A DNA stretch of 17,697 bases from Clostridia bacterium (lineage in GTDB: Bacteria > Bacillota_A > Clostridia > Christensenellales > UBA1242): positions 1-17,697 of the forward strand of contig JAFTCZ010000071.1 in assembly GCA_017454425.1 (NCBI GenBank). The letters run 5' to 3'. Every line of letters starts with the position of its first letter. Position 1 is the first letter of the stretch. Both the position numbers and the translations under genes were made by a program. Under the pieces are notes generated by a model that was not told where the DNA came from, searched no databases, and saw nothing but the letters and a program-made list of their open reading frames with translations. This document shows positions 1 to 7,932 of the stretch, in pieces.

Positions 1-1451
1 ATTATTGTGCGAATTTCTTCGTTATCTAGTACTTGACTAAGGCGTTTTTTCTCGGCGTTTAGGGGCTTTCCACGAAGGTTTAGGATTGCTTGGAATGACC
101 TGTCACGACCTTGTTTTGCACTTCCGCCTGCAGATTCTCCCTCAACGATAAACAATTCGTTAAGTTCGGCCTTTTTGCCTGTTGAGGCACTTAATTTGCC
201 AACCAAATTAAAGTTTTCGATACTATTTTTTTGACGAGTTATCTCTTTTGCTTTTTTGGCAGCATCTCGCACTTTTGCTGCCGCCCTACCTTTTGACAAG
301 GCTAGTTCGAGGTCACCTTTGTGCTCGGGCATCTCAAGATATTTGACAAGTTGAGTATAAATTATGTTTTCTACCGCAGGTTTAACCTCGGGGTTTCCAA
401 GTTTTGTTTTTGTTTGGCCTTCAAATTGAATATTGCGCATTTTTACCGCAAGCGCCATAGTAAGACCCTCGCGATAATCTTCGCCAAGTGGTGGTGTTTC
501 TTTTTCTTTTATAAGCCCTAGGCGTTTGCCACAATCATTAAAGGCACGAGTAATTGCCGATTTCATACCTGTCTCGTGCGTACCACCTTCGGTTGTTGGA
601 ATGTTGTTTACATAACTAAAGCAGTTTTCGGTGTATGCGCCTGTATATTGTAAAGCACAACACACCTGAATGTTTTCATCTTTGCCCTCTACATAAATAG
701 GTTTGCGCTCGGCACCTTTTTGTTCGTTGATGTATGTAACAAAATCCTTAAGTCCGCCTTCATAGTGCAAGGTGATGCTGTATGGCACACCGTCTGTAAG
801 TTTGCGCTGGTCGGTAAGAATGATTTTTATGCCCTTATTCAAAAAAGCAAGTTCGCGCAAGCGTTTTTCGACCGTTTCGAGATTAAATACAATATCTTCA
901 AAAACTCGGTTGTCTGGCAAAAATCTTACTATTGTACCCGTGCGTTTTGTTGAGCCAACCTTTTTTAATGGCATTGTTATCATACCACTAACAATCTTGC
1001 CATCTTTTTCTTTGCTTTCAAAGCCCATTTCGTATTCGGCACCACCCCTAAAGATATAAACATTAAGCCAACGGGATAATGCATTTGTGACAGATGCACC
1101 AACACCGTGCAAACCACCACTAAAACCATAAGTATCATTATTAAATTTTCCACCAGCATGAAGTTGAGTAAAAACAAGTTCTACACCACTTACCTTTTTT
1201 ACTGGGTGAATATCAACCGGAATACCACGGCCGTCATCTTCTACCTCGGCACTGCCATCTTCGTGCAAAGTTACTTTTATGGTCGTGCCAAAACCATTAA
1301 CAAGTTCGTCCATGGCGTTGTCAACAATTTCCCACAAAATGTGGTGCAGTCCTTTTATTCCTGTTGTTCCTATATACATACCAGGGCGCATTCTTACGGC
1401 GTCTAAACCCTCAAGCACGACGATATCTTTTGAATCATAAGTTTTAGTCAA
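1..1451 (-). CDS. parE: Type IIA topoisomerase subunit B (ParE/GyrB), C-terminus cut by window edge
   Basis: ATPase subunit of topoisomerase IV or gyrase, which partners ParC/GyrA to pass DNA strands during replication and chromosome segregation. About 483 residues are visible of a usual 630-650. The GHKL ATPase domain shows EIVDN (E41, N45), DDGRGIP (72-78) and GGLHGVGAS (112-120). EGESAGGSAKQGRDR (from about 437) opens the TOPRIM domain; the DxD metal motif and the C-terminus lie beyond base 1. I chose the TTG at 1451: it has GGAGG 8 bases upstream, whereas the in-frame ATG at 1466 contains that GGAGG and has no ribosome binding site of its own. Wording such as IGTTGIKGLHHILWEIVDN and LHAGGKFNNDTY looks more like the second (ParE-type) clostridial B subunit than the gyrB near oriC, but this is from memory. 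A parC/gyrA gene would be expected just beyond the left edge. Divergent from murG. Confidence 0.9.
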   Translation of the reverse strand, partial: MTKTYDSKDIVVLEGLDAVRMRPGMYIGTTGIKGLHHILWEIVDNAMDELVNGFGTTIKVTLHEDGSAEVEDDGRGIPVDIHPVKKVSGVELVFTQLHAGGKFNNDTYGFSGGLHGVGASVTNALSRWLNVYIFRGGAEYEMGFESKEKDGKIVSGMITMPLKKVGSTKRTGTIVRFLPDNRVFEDIVFNLETVEKRLRELAFLNKGIKIILTDQRKLTDGVPYSITLHYEGGLKDFVTYINEQKGAERKPIYVEGKDENIQVCCALQYTGAYTENCFSYVNNIPTTEGGTHETGMKSAITRAFNDCGKRLGLIKEKETPPLGEDYREGLTMALAVKMRNIQFEGQTKTKLGNPEVKPAVENIIYTQLVKYLEMPEHKGDLELALSKGRAAAKVRDAAKKAKEITRQKNSIENFNLVGKLSASTGKKAELNELFIVEGESAGGSAKQGRDRSFQAILNLRGKPLNAEKKRLSQVLDNEEIRTI

Positions 1452-1459
1452 AACACTAG

Positions 1460-1464
1460 CCTCC
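1460..1464 (-). promoter_or_regulatory. Ribosome binding site deciding a TTG start for parE
   Basis: GGAGG on the minus strand, 8 bases before TTG at 1451-1449. It overlaps the alternative ATG at 1466-1464, which therefore cannot be served by it. Confidence 0.7.
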
Positions 1465-1482
1465 ATAAGTTTTTACTATTCA

Positions 1483-1512
1483 ATAATAACACACTTTTCA
1501 AAAAAATGGCAA
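1483..1512 (-). promoter_or_regulatory. Sigma-A-like promoter for parE
   Basis: On the minus strand TTGCCA (1512-1507) is followed after 18 bases by TATTAT (1488-1483), close to the TTGACA/TATAAT consensus. A start near base 1476 would leave a leader of about 25 bases holding the GGAGG site. Confidence 0.6.
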
Positions 1513-1597
1513 AGAAAAACGGCCACTTTTTTGCAAATTCATTAAATAATTTGGTCATTTTGTCCATAAAATAAACACAAGGGAGAATATTTTTTTG

Positions 1598-2650
1598 ATG
1601 AAAACAATAATACTTACCGGGGGCGGAACAGCCGGACATGTTATTCCTAACATTGCACTATTTGAGGGACTAAACAAGTATTTTGAGCGCATTGTTTATA
1701 TTGGCAGTGGCAACGATTTGGAAAAACAACTTGTGTGCAAATATGATTTTGTGCAATATCTTAGCATACCCACCGTTAAGTTAATTAGGGGCTTTAGTTT
1801 TAAGAATTTAACTATTCCATTTAGGCTGATTTTGGCAATAAAAGAAGCAAAAAAGTTGTTAAAACAAATAAACCCCGACATAATCTTTAACAAAGGTGGT
1901 TATGTGGGCTTGCCTGTTGTTTTGGCGGGCGCAAAACTTAATATTCCTATTATTGGTCACGAAAGTGACTTAAGTTTGGGACTTGCCCACAAACTAGTAA
2001 AAAACAAATATCGCTACATTTGCACAACTTTTGCAGAAACTGCCGAGAAATTAAAAAACGGCATATACACAGGTACGCCAATCCAACAAAAAGCAATAAA
2101 AACAAACTTTTTATCGCTAAAAGAAAAATTGCACCTAAATGCACTTCCCGTAATTCTAGTGCTTGGTGGAAGTCAGGGTGCACAACAGATAAACAACCTG
2201 ATTGACAAAAATTTGGACAAACTTACAAAACAATATCAAATAATTCATGTAAGAGGTAAAAACAAACTCAACCCAAACCTTAAAAAACACAACTATTTGC
2301 AGTTTGAGTTTTATGAAAATATGGGAGAGTTGTATGCAACTTGTGACGCTTGCATAACACGAGCCGGAAGCAACACATTGCACGAGCTTTTGTACAACAA
2401 TATTCCTATGGTTTTAATACCCTTGCAAAACGGGTCTAGGGGTGACCAAGTTGCTAATGCACATTATTTTGATAAGCACGGTTGGTCAACATCTCTTTAC
2501 AACAAAAGCATTACAAACGACGAATTTTTAACAGCAATTAATCAAATGATGAATAAAAGTAAAAACAACAAACAACACATGCCTACAAATTGCGCCAACG
2601 AAAAAATAATAGACCTAATAGTTAAAGTAAGTGACAAAAAAACAAGGTAA
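1598..2650 (+). CDS. murG: UDP-GlcNAc:lipid I N-acetylglucosaminyltransferase
   Basis: Transfers GlcNAc from UDP-GlcNAc to lipid I at the inner face of the membrane, making lipid II, the last cytoplasmic step of peptidoglycan precursor synthesis. The 350-residue product has two Rossmann-like GT-B halves. Visible motifs are GGGTAGH (8-14), GGYVGLP (100-106), HESD (121-124), GGSQG (190-194), RAGSNTLHE (255-263) and DQVANA (283-288). HESD stands where proteobacteria have HEQN; I recall this form from clostridial MurG. Length is normal for the family. The ATG at 1598 gives the canonical MKTIILTGGG start; GGGAG at 1581-1585 is 12 bases upstream, and a TTG directly before it (1595) would give 9-base spacing, so that start is possible. 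The gene stands alone, away from any dcw cluster, divergent from parE and convergent with ddl. A terminator overlaps its stop codon. Confidence 0.95.
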   Translation: MKTIILTGGGTAGHVIPNIALFEGLNKYFERIVYIGSGNDLEKQLVCKYDFVQYLSIPTVKLIRGFSFKNLTIPFRLILAIKEAKKLLKQINPDIIFNKGGYVGLPVVLAGAKLNIPIIGHESDLSLGLAHKLVKNKYRYICTTFAETAEKLKNGIYTGTPIQQKAIKTNFLSLKEKLHLNALPVILVLGGSQGAQQINNLIDKNLDKLTKQYQIIHVRGKNKLNPNLKKHNYLQFEFYENMGELYATCDACITRAGSNTLHELLYNNIPMVLIPLQNGSRGDQVANAHYFDKHGWSTSLYNKSITNDEFLTAINQMMNKSKNNKQHMPTNCANEKIIDLIVKVSDKKTR

Positions 2651-2668
2651 ACCCCCTTGTTTTTTGTT
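2637..2668 (+). terminator. Intrinsic terminator of murG, overlapping the stop codon
   Basis: An 11-base stem, AAAAAACAAGG (2637-2647) with CCTTGTTTTTT (2655-2665), encloses a 7-base loop. The right arm ends in the T-run. The TAA stop of murG (2648-2650) lies in the loop. Confidence 0.75.
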
Positions 2669-2700
2669 GCATAATTATACATTTTTGCACATATGCCCAA

Positions 2701-2712
2701 TAATACTATGCA
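2701..2712 (+). repeat. 12-base dispersed repeat TAATACTATGCA, copy a
   Basis: Exact copy of TAATACTATGCA in the gap between murG and ddl, continuing as CA. The same 12-mer is found at 2775, 7921 (minus), 9690 (minus) and 11721. Confidence 0.7.
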
Positions 2713-2774
2713 CAATGCATGTAAGAATTATAAATAAATTCTATTGTAAAAAACATAAAATATTTGATAAAAGA

Positions 2775-2786
2775 TAATACTATGCA
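2775..2786 (+). repeat. 12-base dispersed repeat TAATACTATGCA, copy b
   Basis: Second exact copy in the same murG-ddl gap, 74 bases after copy a and in the same orientation. Nothing else recognisable is in this AT-rich gap (2669-2857). Confidence 0.7.
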
Positions 2787-2857
2787 CAAATCTTATTAAA
2801 AATATGACAATAAGTCATTATTGAGAATATTTTATAAATATAAACAATTATGAATAA

Positions 2858-3976
2858 TTATTTAGTCATAACAAAACTATTTTGCACCAAATTATTTAAT
2901 ACATCTGTCTCAAATTTTAGTTCTTTTTTGCTGTTGTAAGCAAAGTTTTGCACTGCATTTTGTATGAGTTTGTCAATAAGTACATTAAAAGCAAGTTTGG
3001 GCTCTTTCCACAAATAACACGCTAGCGACCCCGGTATTGTGTTTACCTCATTTAGGTATAATGTTTTGTCGCTGTACAAAAAATCAAACCTTGCAACGCT
3101 GCTGCACCCCAAAGCCTTGTATGCCTTTGTGGCTGTTTTTTGAATGGTCAATTTTAGCGTGTTTGGTATTTCTGCGGGAATAGTCCTTTGCATTTCTTTG
3201 TCTTTGTACTTTTTATCAAAATCATAAAGATTGTCGCTTTTTTGCACCTCTTCGATATTAGAAACAACCAGCTCATTTTCACTTTGCATGACGGCAATAT
3301 TTAGTTCTTTATTTTGGGCCAAATATTTTTCAATTAAAATTTCATTATCAAAAAACAGTGCTTGCTCGATATTTTTTTCACATTCCCACTCATTATTTGC
3401 CACATTAATACCAATACTGCTGCCTAGTTTGTTGGGCTTTATGATGCAAGGATAGCCAATTTTTTTGTCAATTTGACAAAGAATATCTGCTTTGTTTTTG
3501 TCATAATCATTTTTTTCAAACTTTAGATATTCGACTATTTTTATTTTGTTGTATGCTAATATTTGTTTTGTGATGGTTTTATCCATACACAGTGCACCAC
3601 ACAAAACACTTTGGCCCGTATATGGAATATTGCACAACTGCAAAAGCCCAGACATCACCCCGTCCTCACCATTAAATCCGTGCAAACAATTAACTGCACA
3701 ATATATAGGCTTTTGTTTTTTGCCAAACCGTGTAAAAATAATCAAACTATTATTATTTGGCATAAGTGTGCATTTGTTTAATTTTTGTTTTGTAAATGGT
3801 TGAAAGCTTTTTATATTAAAAAGATTGTCACCCGTCCACCACTCGCCTTCTTTGTCTATATACACAGGTATGGCATGATAGGCATGACTAATATTATTAA
3901 GCACGCCCAAGCCTGTTATTATTGAAATATCGTGCTCGACCGACCTGCCACCAAATAGAACTATTATGTTATTCAT
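2858..3976 (-). CDS. ddl: D-alanine--D-alanine ligase
   Basis: ATP-dependent ligation of two D-alanines, giving the dipeptide that MurF adds to UDP-MurNAc-tripeptide. The protein has 372 residues and an ATP-grasp fold: FGGRSVEHDIS (8-18), HGFNGEDG (99-106), KPNKLGSSIGI (180-190), RFDF (296-299) and NEVNTIPGS (309-317). In the omega loop DKKYKDKE keeps tyrosine (Y257), aligning with E. coli DdlB Tyr216; this predicts D-Ala-D-Ala rather than the D-Ala-D-Lac product of VanA-type ligases, which have Phe there. The start at 3976 has AAAGGAGA 7 bases upstream. A longer reading from 4015 has no such site and runs through the hairpin region. Somewhat long for the family, with about 25 extra C-terminal residues. 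It lies downstream of murF, separated by a hairpin. Confidence 0.95.
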   Translation of the reverse strand: MNNIIVLFGGRSVEHDISIITGLGVLNNISHAYHAIPVYIDKEGEWWTGDNLFNIKSFQPFTKQKLNKCTLMPNNNSLIIFTRFGKKQKPIYCAVNCLHGFNGEDGVMSGLLQLCNIPYTGQSVLCGALCMDKTITKQILAYNKIKIVEYLKFEKNDYDKNKADILCQIDKKIGYPCIIKPNKLGSSIGINVANNEWECEKNIEQALFFDNEILIEKYLAQNKELNIAVMQSENELVVSNIEEVQKSDNLYDFDKKYKDKEMQRTIPAEIPNTLKLTIQKTATKAYKALGCSSVARFDFLYSDKTLYLNEVNTIPGSLACYLWKEPKLAFNVLIDKLIQNAVQNFAYNSKKELKFETDVLNNLVQNSFVMTK

Positions 3977-4007
3977 ATATACATCTCCTTTTTGTGTGTA
4001 TATATGA

Positions 4008-4033
4008 AAAAGCACACCATTTGGTGTGTTTTT
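4008..4033 (-). terminator. Hairpin terminator or attenuator between murF and ddl
   Basis: On the minus strand CACACC pairs with GGTGTG around a 4-base loop. After one mismatch, A/T pairs extend the stem and TTTTT follows. It lies 15 bases after the murF stop and ends about 30 bases before the ddl start, so ddl needs read-through or a promoter inside this gap. The stem is slightly better paired in the plus orientation (a G-T wobble), but no plus-strand gene leads into it. Confidence 0.5.
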
Positions 4034-4047
4034 GTTGTGAGATAATA

Positions 4048-5682
4048 TCAGCGATAATTATCTGGTAAATCATTCTCCCAAAGAACTATATCTTTTGGCT
4101 TAATGTTTTCGGACAATAGTTGTTTTGTTGTATCAATCGAATCAGCTTGCAAAATATTTTGTTCGTCAAAGCCTGCGTCCAACAACCCTTGTTTGATTGA
4201 AAGATAATGTGTTTTGTTAACAATAATTACAAGATTGGCAACTTTTGCAATATGTTTTCCCAAATCATAATTTGCAACACGCTCCATAGTGCCAAGTTCG
4301 ACAAGACCAGGTGTAACAACAATCTTTCGGCGATTATCAAATGTAGAAAGCACTTTTAAGGCACGCTGACTACCTTCGATGCTTGCATTGTAGGTATCGT
4401 CCAAAATTAATACATCATTATTTGATTTAATTAATTGCAAACGATGTTCTACTGGCAATATTCTGCCCACACCACGGGCTATTTCTTCCTTTTTAAGACC
4501 CAATTTATACGCAAGCATAATTGCAAGCAAAATGTTTGTTATGTTGTGCTCGCCAAATAGTTTTGTCTCACATTTAATTTCGCCAAGACCTTTAATATGC
4601 GCCGTAAAGTTTATGCCGTTTTCGGTCTGTTTGATATCTGTTGCATAACATTGTGCATCTTTGTTTGTCAAAGACACTTGTGCTTTTTGACATATAGATT
4701 TTTGATATATTGATAATGAGTTTTCGTTATCACCATCAAACACACAATACCCGTTTTCACCAAGTGAAAGTGGAGGCTCGGATTTTGTTCGTTTGATATT
4801 CTCGAGGCTATAAAAAGTTGCAAGATGTTGTTCGCCAACGGCCGTTACTATACCAAATTGTGGCTCGACCATGTCACACAACTCTTTTATCTCACCAACT
4901 TTTCGTGCACCCATTTCGGCAATCAAGACCTGATGGCTTGGTGACAAGTACTCTAGCACTGTTTTTGATATGCCTGTTGGGGTGTTAAAATTTAATGGAG
5001 TTGCGCAAACGCTGTATCTTTCGGATAAAATGGCTGTCAAATAGTTTTTTACACTTGTTTTGCCATAACTGCCTGTTATGCCAATTTTTATAAGTTGTGG
5101 ATATGATTTTAATTCGTTTTTTGCCCTAAAGATATAGCCACGATTAATGGCGTTTTCTATTGGCTTTAGCATCCAGTGCGCAAATGGAACAGTAATAATA
5201 AGTGTTAACGGAGTTAATGCAACTATGCTAAACCTTAATGAAGGAATAAACACGCTTGAAAGCGCAATAAACCCAAATGAAACAATTAGGTTTAACAAAA
5301 ATAAGACAAACACGCTTCGGTTCATACGGTTGGTCATCTTTAATGGTGTTTTCTTGGGTGCATGATAAATCTTTAACACCATATAAATACTTAATAGAAA
5401 ATATAGCACCAAACCCAAATATGACAAATAATCAACATACACACGGAATATGGCGTTTGTCACAAGCAAACATGCAAGTGACAACAAACTTAAGACAAGC
5501 AATCGTACAACATATTTACCCCGCGTGTCTTTTAACCAATCAAAATATCCCCTTAAATGATAGCCCGACAATTGTATAATCTGCAAAAACTTGTACCCTT
5601 CAAAGCACAAAAGTATTGCATTAAGTAACGACAATGCCATGGCAATCCACAAATGAGGATTTGACCAATCAAAAAAAATCAT
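4048..5682 (-). CDS. murF: Membrane-anchored MurF-type Mur ligase
   Basis: Likely UDP-MurNAc-tripeptide:D-Ala-D-Ala ligase, 544 residues. Residues 1-170 contain about five hydrophobic segments (near 12-28, 60-76, 84-103, 122-142, 150-168) with a basic linker after them. The Mur ligase core follows: P-loop GITGSYGKTS (201-210), AEMGAR (255-260), VGEQHL (282-287), GEHNITN (377-383), EHRLQ (412-416), DDTYNAS (428-434) and PGLVELG (458-464). The last two are MurF-like. The soluble MurF N-terminal substrate-binding domain is not recognisable and appears replaced by the membrane region. The ATG at 5682 overlaps the stop of the hydrolase gene (TAATG) and has GGAGG upstream, so translation is probably coupled. 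Ddl, which makes the co-substrate, lies next. If the cell has a second, ordinary MurF, this one may act on a different precursor. Confidence 0.8.
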   Translation of the reverse strand: MIFFDWSNPHLWIAMALSLLNAILLCFEGYKFLQIIQLSGYHLRGYFDWLKDTRGKYVVRLLVLSLLSLACLLVTNAIFRVYVDYLSYLGLVLYFLLSIYMVLKIYHAPKKTPLKMTNRMNRSVFVLFLLNLIVSFGFIALSSVFIPSLRFSIVALTPLTLIITVPFAHWMLKPIENAINRGYIFRAKNELKSYPQLIKIGITGSYGKTSVKNYLTAILSERYSVCATPLNFNTPTGISKTVLEYLSPSHQVLIAEMGARKVGEIKELCDMVEPQFGIVTAVGEQHLATFYSLENIKRTKSEPPLSLGENGYCVFDGDNENSLSIYQKSICQKAQVSLTNKDAQCYATDIKQTENGINFTAHIKGLGEIKCETKLFGEHNITNILLAIMLAYKLGLKKEEIARGVGRILPVEHRLQLIKSNNDVLILDDTYNASIEGSQRALKVLSTFDNRRKIVVTPGLVELGTMERVANYDLGKHIAKVANLVIIVNKTHYLSIKQGLLDAGFDEQNILQADSIDTTKQLLSENIKPKDIVLWENDLPDNYR

Positions 5683-6419
5683 TATTCGTCCTCCAAAAAT
5701 TGATATATGCTTTCTAGCACTTTTACCTTTTGCTTAATATAGGCAAAGTGTCCGCCTTTTATAAGAACAATTTTACTGCATTTTATTTGTTTGTGCAAGA
5801 GTTTTGCCATATATAATGGCGTTTGATTATCTTTTTTGCCCCATATAATAAGAGTTGGCTGCTTAATTTGCCCAAATAAACCATCTAAATGTTGATTGAC
5901 CACCCTTACAAAAACTTGCTTGTTGTTGTCGTTTAACGCCAAATAATCTGGCGACCCAAACTTTTTTAGGTCGCTTTGGGGTCTTTGTCCGTTTTGAACT
6001 TGCCTCTTTATGTGCTTGTATCTTTTTATTTTTAGATATTTAATTAATGAAAACCTTGGTTTTGCCCCCGCACTATCAATAAGTATCAATTTTGAAACAA
6101 GATTTTTGTATTTTGATGCCAAAATAATACCTATTCGCCCACCAAAACTGTGACCAACAACAATTACATTATTTAGGCCTTTTTGCAAAAGCAAATTTGC
6201 AACACAATCTGCATAATCATATATTCCAAATTGGCTAGAAGGATCTTGGCTTTGCCCAAACCCCCACAAATCAGGAATTATTACCCTATATTTTGATGAC
6301 AAGTCATTGCCAATAACAAGCATGCTGGCACTACTTCCGCCCCAACCATGAAGAATTAATATTGTTTTTCTGCCTTGTCCATAATCTAACACATGGGTAT
6401 GCAGATTGTTTACTAACAA
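5682..6419 (-). CDS. Alpha/beta hydrolase, substrate unknown
   Basis: A 245-residue alpha/beta hydrolase with a complete catalytic triad: nucleophile S91 in GHSFGG (89-94), acid D197 in GKKDNQTP and H224 in GGHFAY. HGWGG (24-28) forms the oxyanion-hole loop. A basic lid-like stretch follows at about 119-160. There is no signal peptide or membrane helix, so it should be cytoplasmic. The start is TTG at 6419, with AGAGGTGA about 6 bases upstream; no ATG is placed as well. It begins 10 bases after the tsaB-rimI stop, and its TAA shares one base with the murF ATG. The fold includes esterases, lipases and C-C hydrolases, so the substrate cannot be read from sequence. The coupling to murF suggests a cell-envelope substrate, but that is inference only. 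Confidence 0.85.
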   Translation of the reverse strand: MLVNNLHTHVLDYGQGRKTILILHGWGGSSASMLVIGNDLSSKYRVIIPDLWGFGQSQDPSSQFGIYDYADCVANLLLQKGLNNVIVVGHSFGGRIGIILASKYKNLVSKLILIDSAGAKPRFSLIKYLKIKRYKHIKRQVQNGQRPQSDLKKFGSPDYLALNDNNKQVFVRVVNQHLDGLFGQIKQPTLIIWGKKDNQTPLYMAKLLHKQIKCSKIVLIKGGHFAYIKQKVKVLESIYQFLEDE

Positions 6420-6429
6420 AACTCACCTC

Positions 6430-7515
6430 TTAAACAAGTTTTTTGGTAAGCAAAACTACATCTTTGTCATTATTTGTTTTTATCTTAAAACCACACGCCC
6501 CAAACAAATTGATTGCGGGCATATTGTTAGCATTAATGGCTGCATTTAGTGATTTAATTTTTTGTTGCTGCAATTTTTGAATTAATTGATTAATGGCATA
6601 TTTTGCAACACCTTGGTTGCGCGCCCTTTTATCGACAATCAACCTTTCAATAATTGCAACACTATCTTTTTTTGTGTAGGCAACAACACCAATTAACGAG
6701 CCCTTAAACACAAGCTGATAACACACAAAATTTGGGTCAATCAGTTTTGTTTGCCAGTCATAAACATTAAAGGGTTTGTACCAATCATCTTGCTGATTAT
6801 CAATTCCGCATAGTGCCATGCTTTCACTTTCTTGTGCCTTTGGCATATCAACCATCGAAAAATCAACCTTACAAACCTCTACTTGGGCAAGTCTTAAATA
6901 AAGCGGCTGAACTTGCGCATTATCACAAAAATCATCTTGCTTGATGTGCTGGGTTATGCACTTATATAGTGATATTGCACTAAATGGCATAATGTTGCAA
7001 TCACAAATACCCTCAATTTTGTCTAATGATATAACATATAGATCATCAATATCATTAATGCATTGCATAAAATGTGCAATGGTATCCACTCGGGGCAAAG
7101 TATCATATTGCAAACCCTGTTTTTTAACATCAAATATTTGATAATACACTTGCCCTGCCCCCGCATTCATAACAGAACAAACCTTTTTGACATCAATAGT
7201 TTTGTCAAATATATTATATGCCAACACCTCAAGTGAATTGACAGCCACTATTGGTATATTGTGTACATAGGCAAAAGTTTTTGCAACACTTAGGCCAATT
7301 CTAATTCCTGTAAACGAGCCCGGACCTGTTACTACGCCAATGCAGGTTATGTCACAAAGATTAACATTGTGTGCCTGCAGCATTGCTTCTAGGGTGTCAA
7401 ACAAAGTTTCGCTATGCTTTGCAAATGGTACATCACAATAAAAAACTTCATTGCCTTTTTGCAATGAAATTTGCGTACCACTGCCTACTGTATTGATAGA
7501 CAAAGTTGTTTTCAT
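6430..7515 (-). CDS. tsaB: TsaB-RimI fusion: t6A subunit plus GNAT acetyltransferase
   Basis: A 361-residue two-domain protein. Residues 1 to about 215 are TsaB, the partner of TsaD in making N6-threonylcarbamoyladenosine at tRNA position 37: VVTGPGSFTGIRIGLSVAK (61-79) and PLYLR (204-208) near the domain end. Residues about 225-361 are a RimI-like GNAT acetyltransferase: RARNQGVAKYAINQL (297-311) is the acetyl-CoA-binding motif A, and NNMPAINLFGACGFK (330-344) is the typical RimI-end signature. RimI acetylates the N-terminus of ribosomal protein bS18. In many Firmicutes tsaE, tsaB and rimI are consecutive separate genes; here the last two are one reading frame. The start overlaps the tsaE stop (ATGA), with GGAGG just upstream. 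tsaD is not in the window. Confidence 0.9.
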   Translation of the reverse strand: MKTTLSINTVGSGTQISLQKGNEVFYCDVPFAKHSETLFDTLEAMLQAHNVNLCDITCIGVVTGPGSFTGIRIGLSVAKTFAYVHNIPIVAVNSLEVLAYNIFDKTIDVKKVCSVMNAGAGQVYYQIFDVKKQGLQYDTLPRVDTIAHFMQCINDIDDLYVISLDKIEGICDCNIMPFSAISLYKCITQHIKQDDFCDNAQVQPLYLRLAQVEVCKVDFSMVDMPKAQESESMALCGIDNQQDDWYKPFNVYDWQTKLIDPNFVCYQLVFKGSLIGVVAYTKKDSVAIIERLIVDKRARNQGVAKYAINQLIQKLQQQKIKSLNAAINANNMPAINLFGACGFKIKTNNDKDVVLLTKKLV

Positions 7516-7925
7516 ATTCCCTCCACATCATATACTCTTTGGTCAATGTTTTTGTTTATGTTAATTTTTATGCAGTCGGTTGGCAAAATACTTTCGATTA
7601 TGCCTGGCCATTCTATCAGGCACAAACCATTGCGGGACTGAATAATATCGGCACACCCCGCCATCATTGCTTCGTCTAAACTTTGCAAGCGATACATATC
7701 CATATGATAAATAGGCATAACCCCTTCATATTCGTTAATGATAGTAAAGGTTGGGCTTGTCACCAATTGTTTGACCCCAAGATATTTGCACAAAGACTTT
7801 GCAAAAGTTGTTTTTCCTGCCCCCAAGTTACCATTTAACAAAACAATATCGCCGTTTTTCAACTTTTTTGCTATTTTTTGCGCAAATTTATCACTATCTT
7901 GTATGTTTTTTGAAACAAAATGCAT
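7512..7925 (-). CDS. tsaE: tRNA t6A37 biosynthesis ATPase TsaE
   Basis: P-loop ATPase that works with TsaB and TsaD in the threonylcarbamoyl transfer of t6A37 synthesis. The 137-residue product has Walker A GNLGAGKTT (32-40), the family motif TSPTF (56-60), HMDMYRL (74-80) and IEWP (104-107), and is of normal size. The ATG at 7925 is 4 bases after the rsfS stop. A longer in-frame reading from 8084 exists, but its extra 53 residues are a lysine/glutamine-rich shadow of the rsfS tail, so I reject it. No strong ribosome binding site precedes the start (only GTGAG), which fits coupled translation from rsfS. The ATG lies inside a copy of the 12-base repeat. Confidence 0.93.
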   Translation of the reverse strand: MHFVSKNIQDSDKFAQKIAKKLKNGDIVLLNGNLGAGKTTFAKSLCKYLGVKQLVTSPTFTIINEYEGVMPIYHMDMYRLQSLDEAMMAGCADIIQSRNGLCLIEWPGIIESILPTDCIKININKNIDQRVYDVEGI

Positions 7926-7932
7926 AGTATTA
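7921..7932 (-). repeat. 12-base repeat TAATACTATGCA across the rsfS stop and tsaE start
   Basis: Exact copy c. On the minus strand its TAA (7932-7930) is the rsfS stop codon and its ATG (7925-7923) is the tsaE start codon, so here the repeat serves as the gene junction. Confidence 0.65.

Noticed and set aside
3977..4015. Longer start for ddl
   Set aside because: It runs upstream of the AAAGGAGA site that fits the ATG at 3976, and Ddl homologues begin at the FGGRSVEHD strand.
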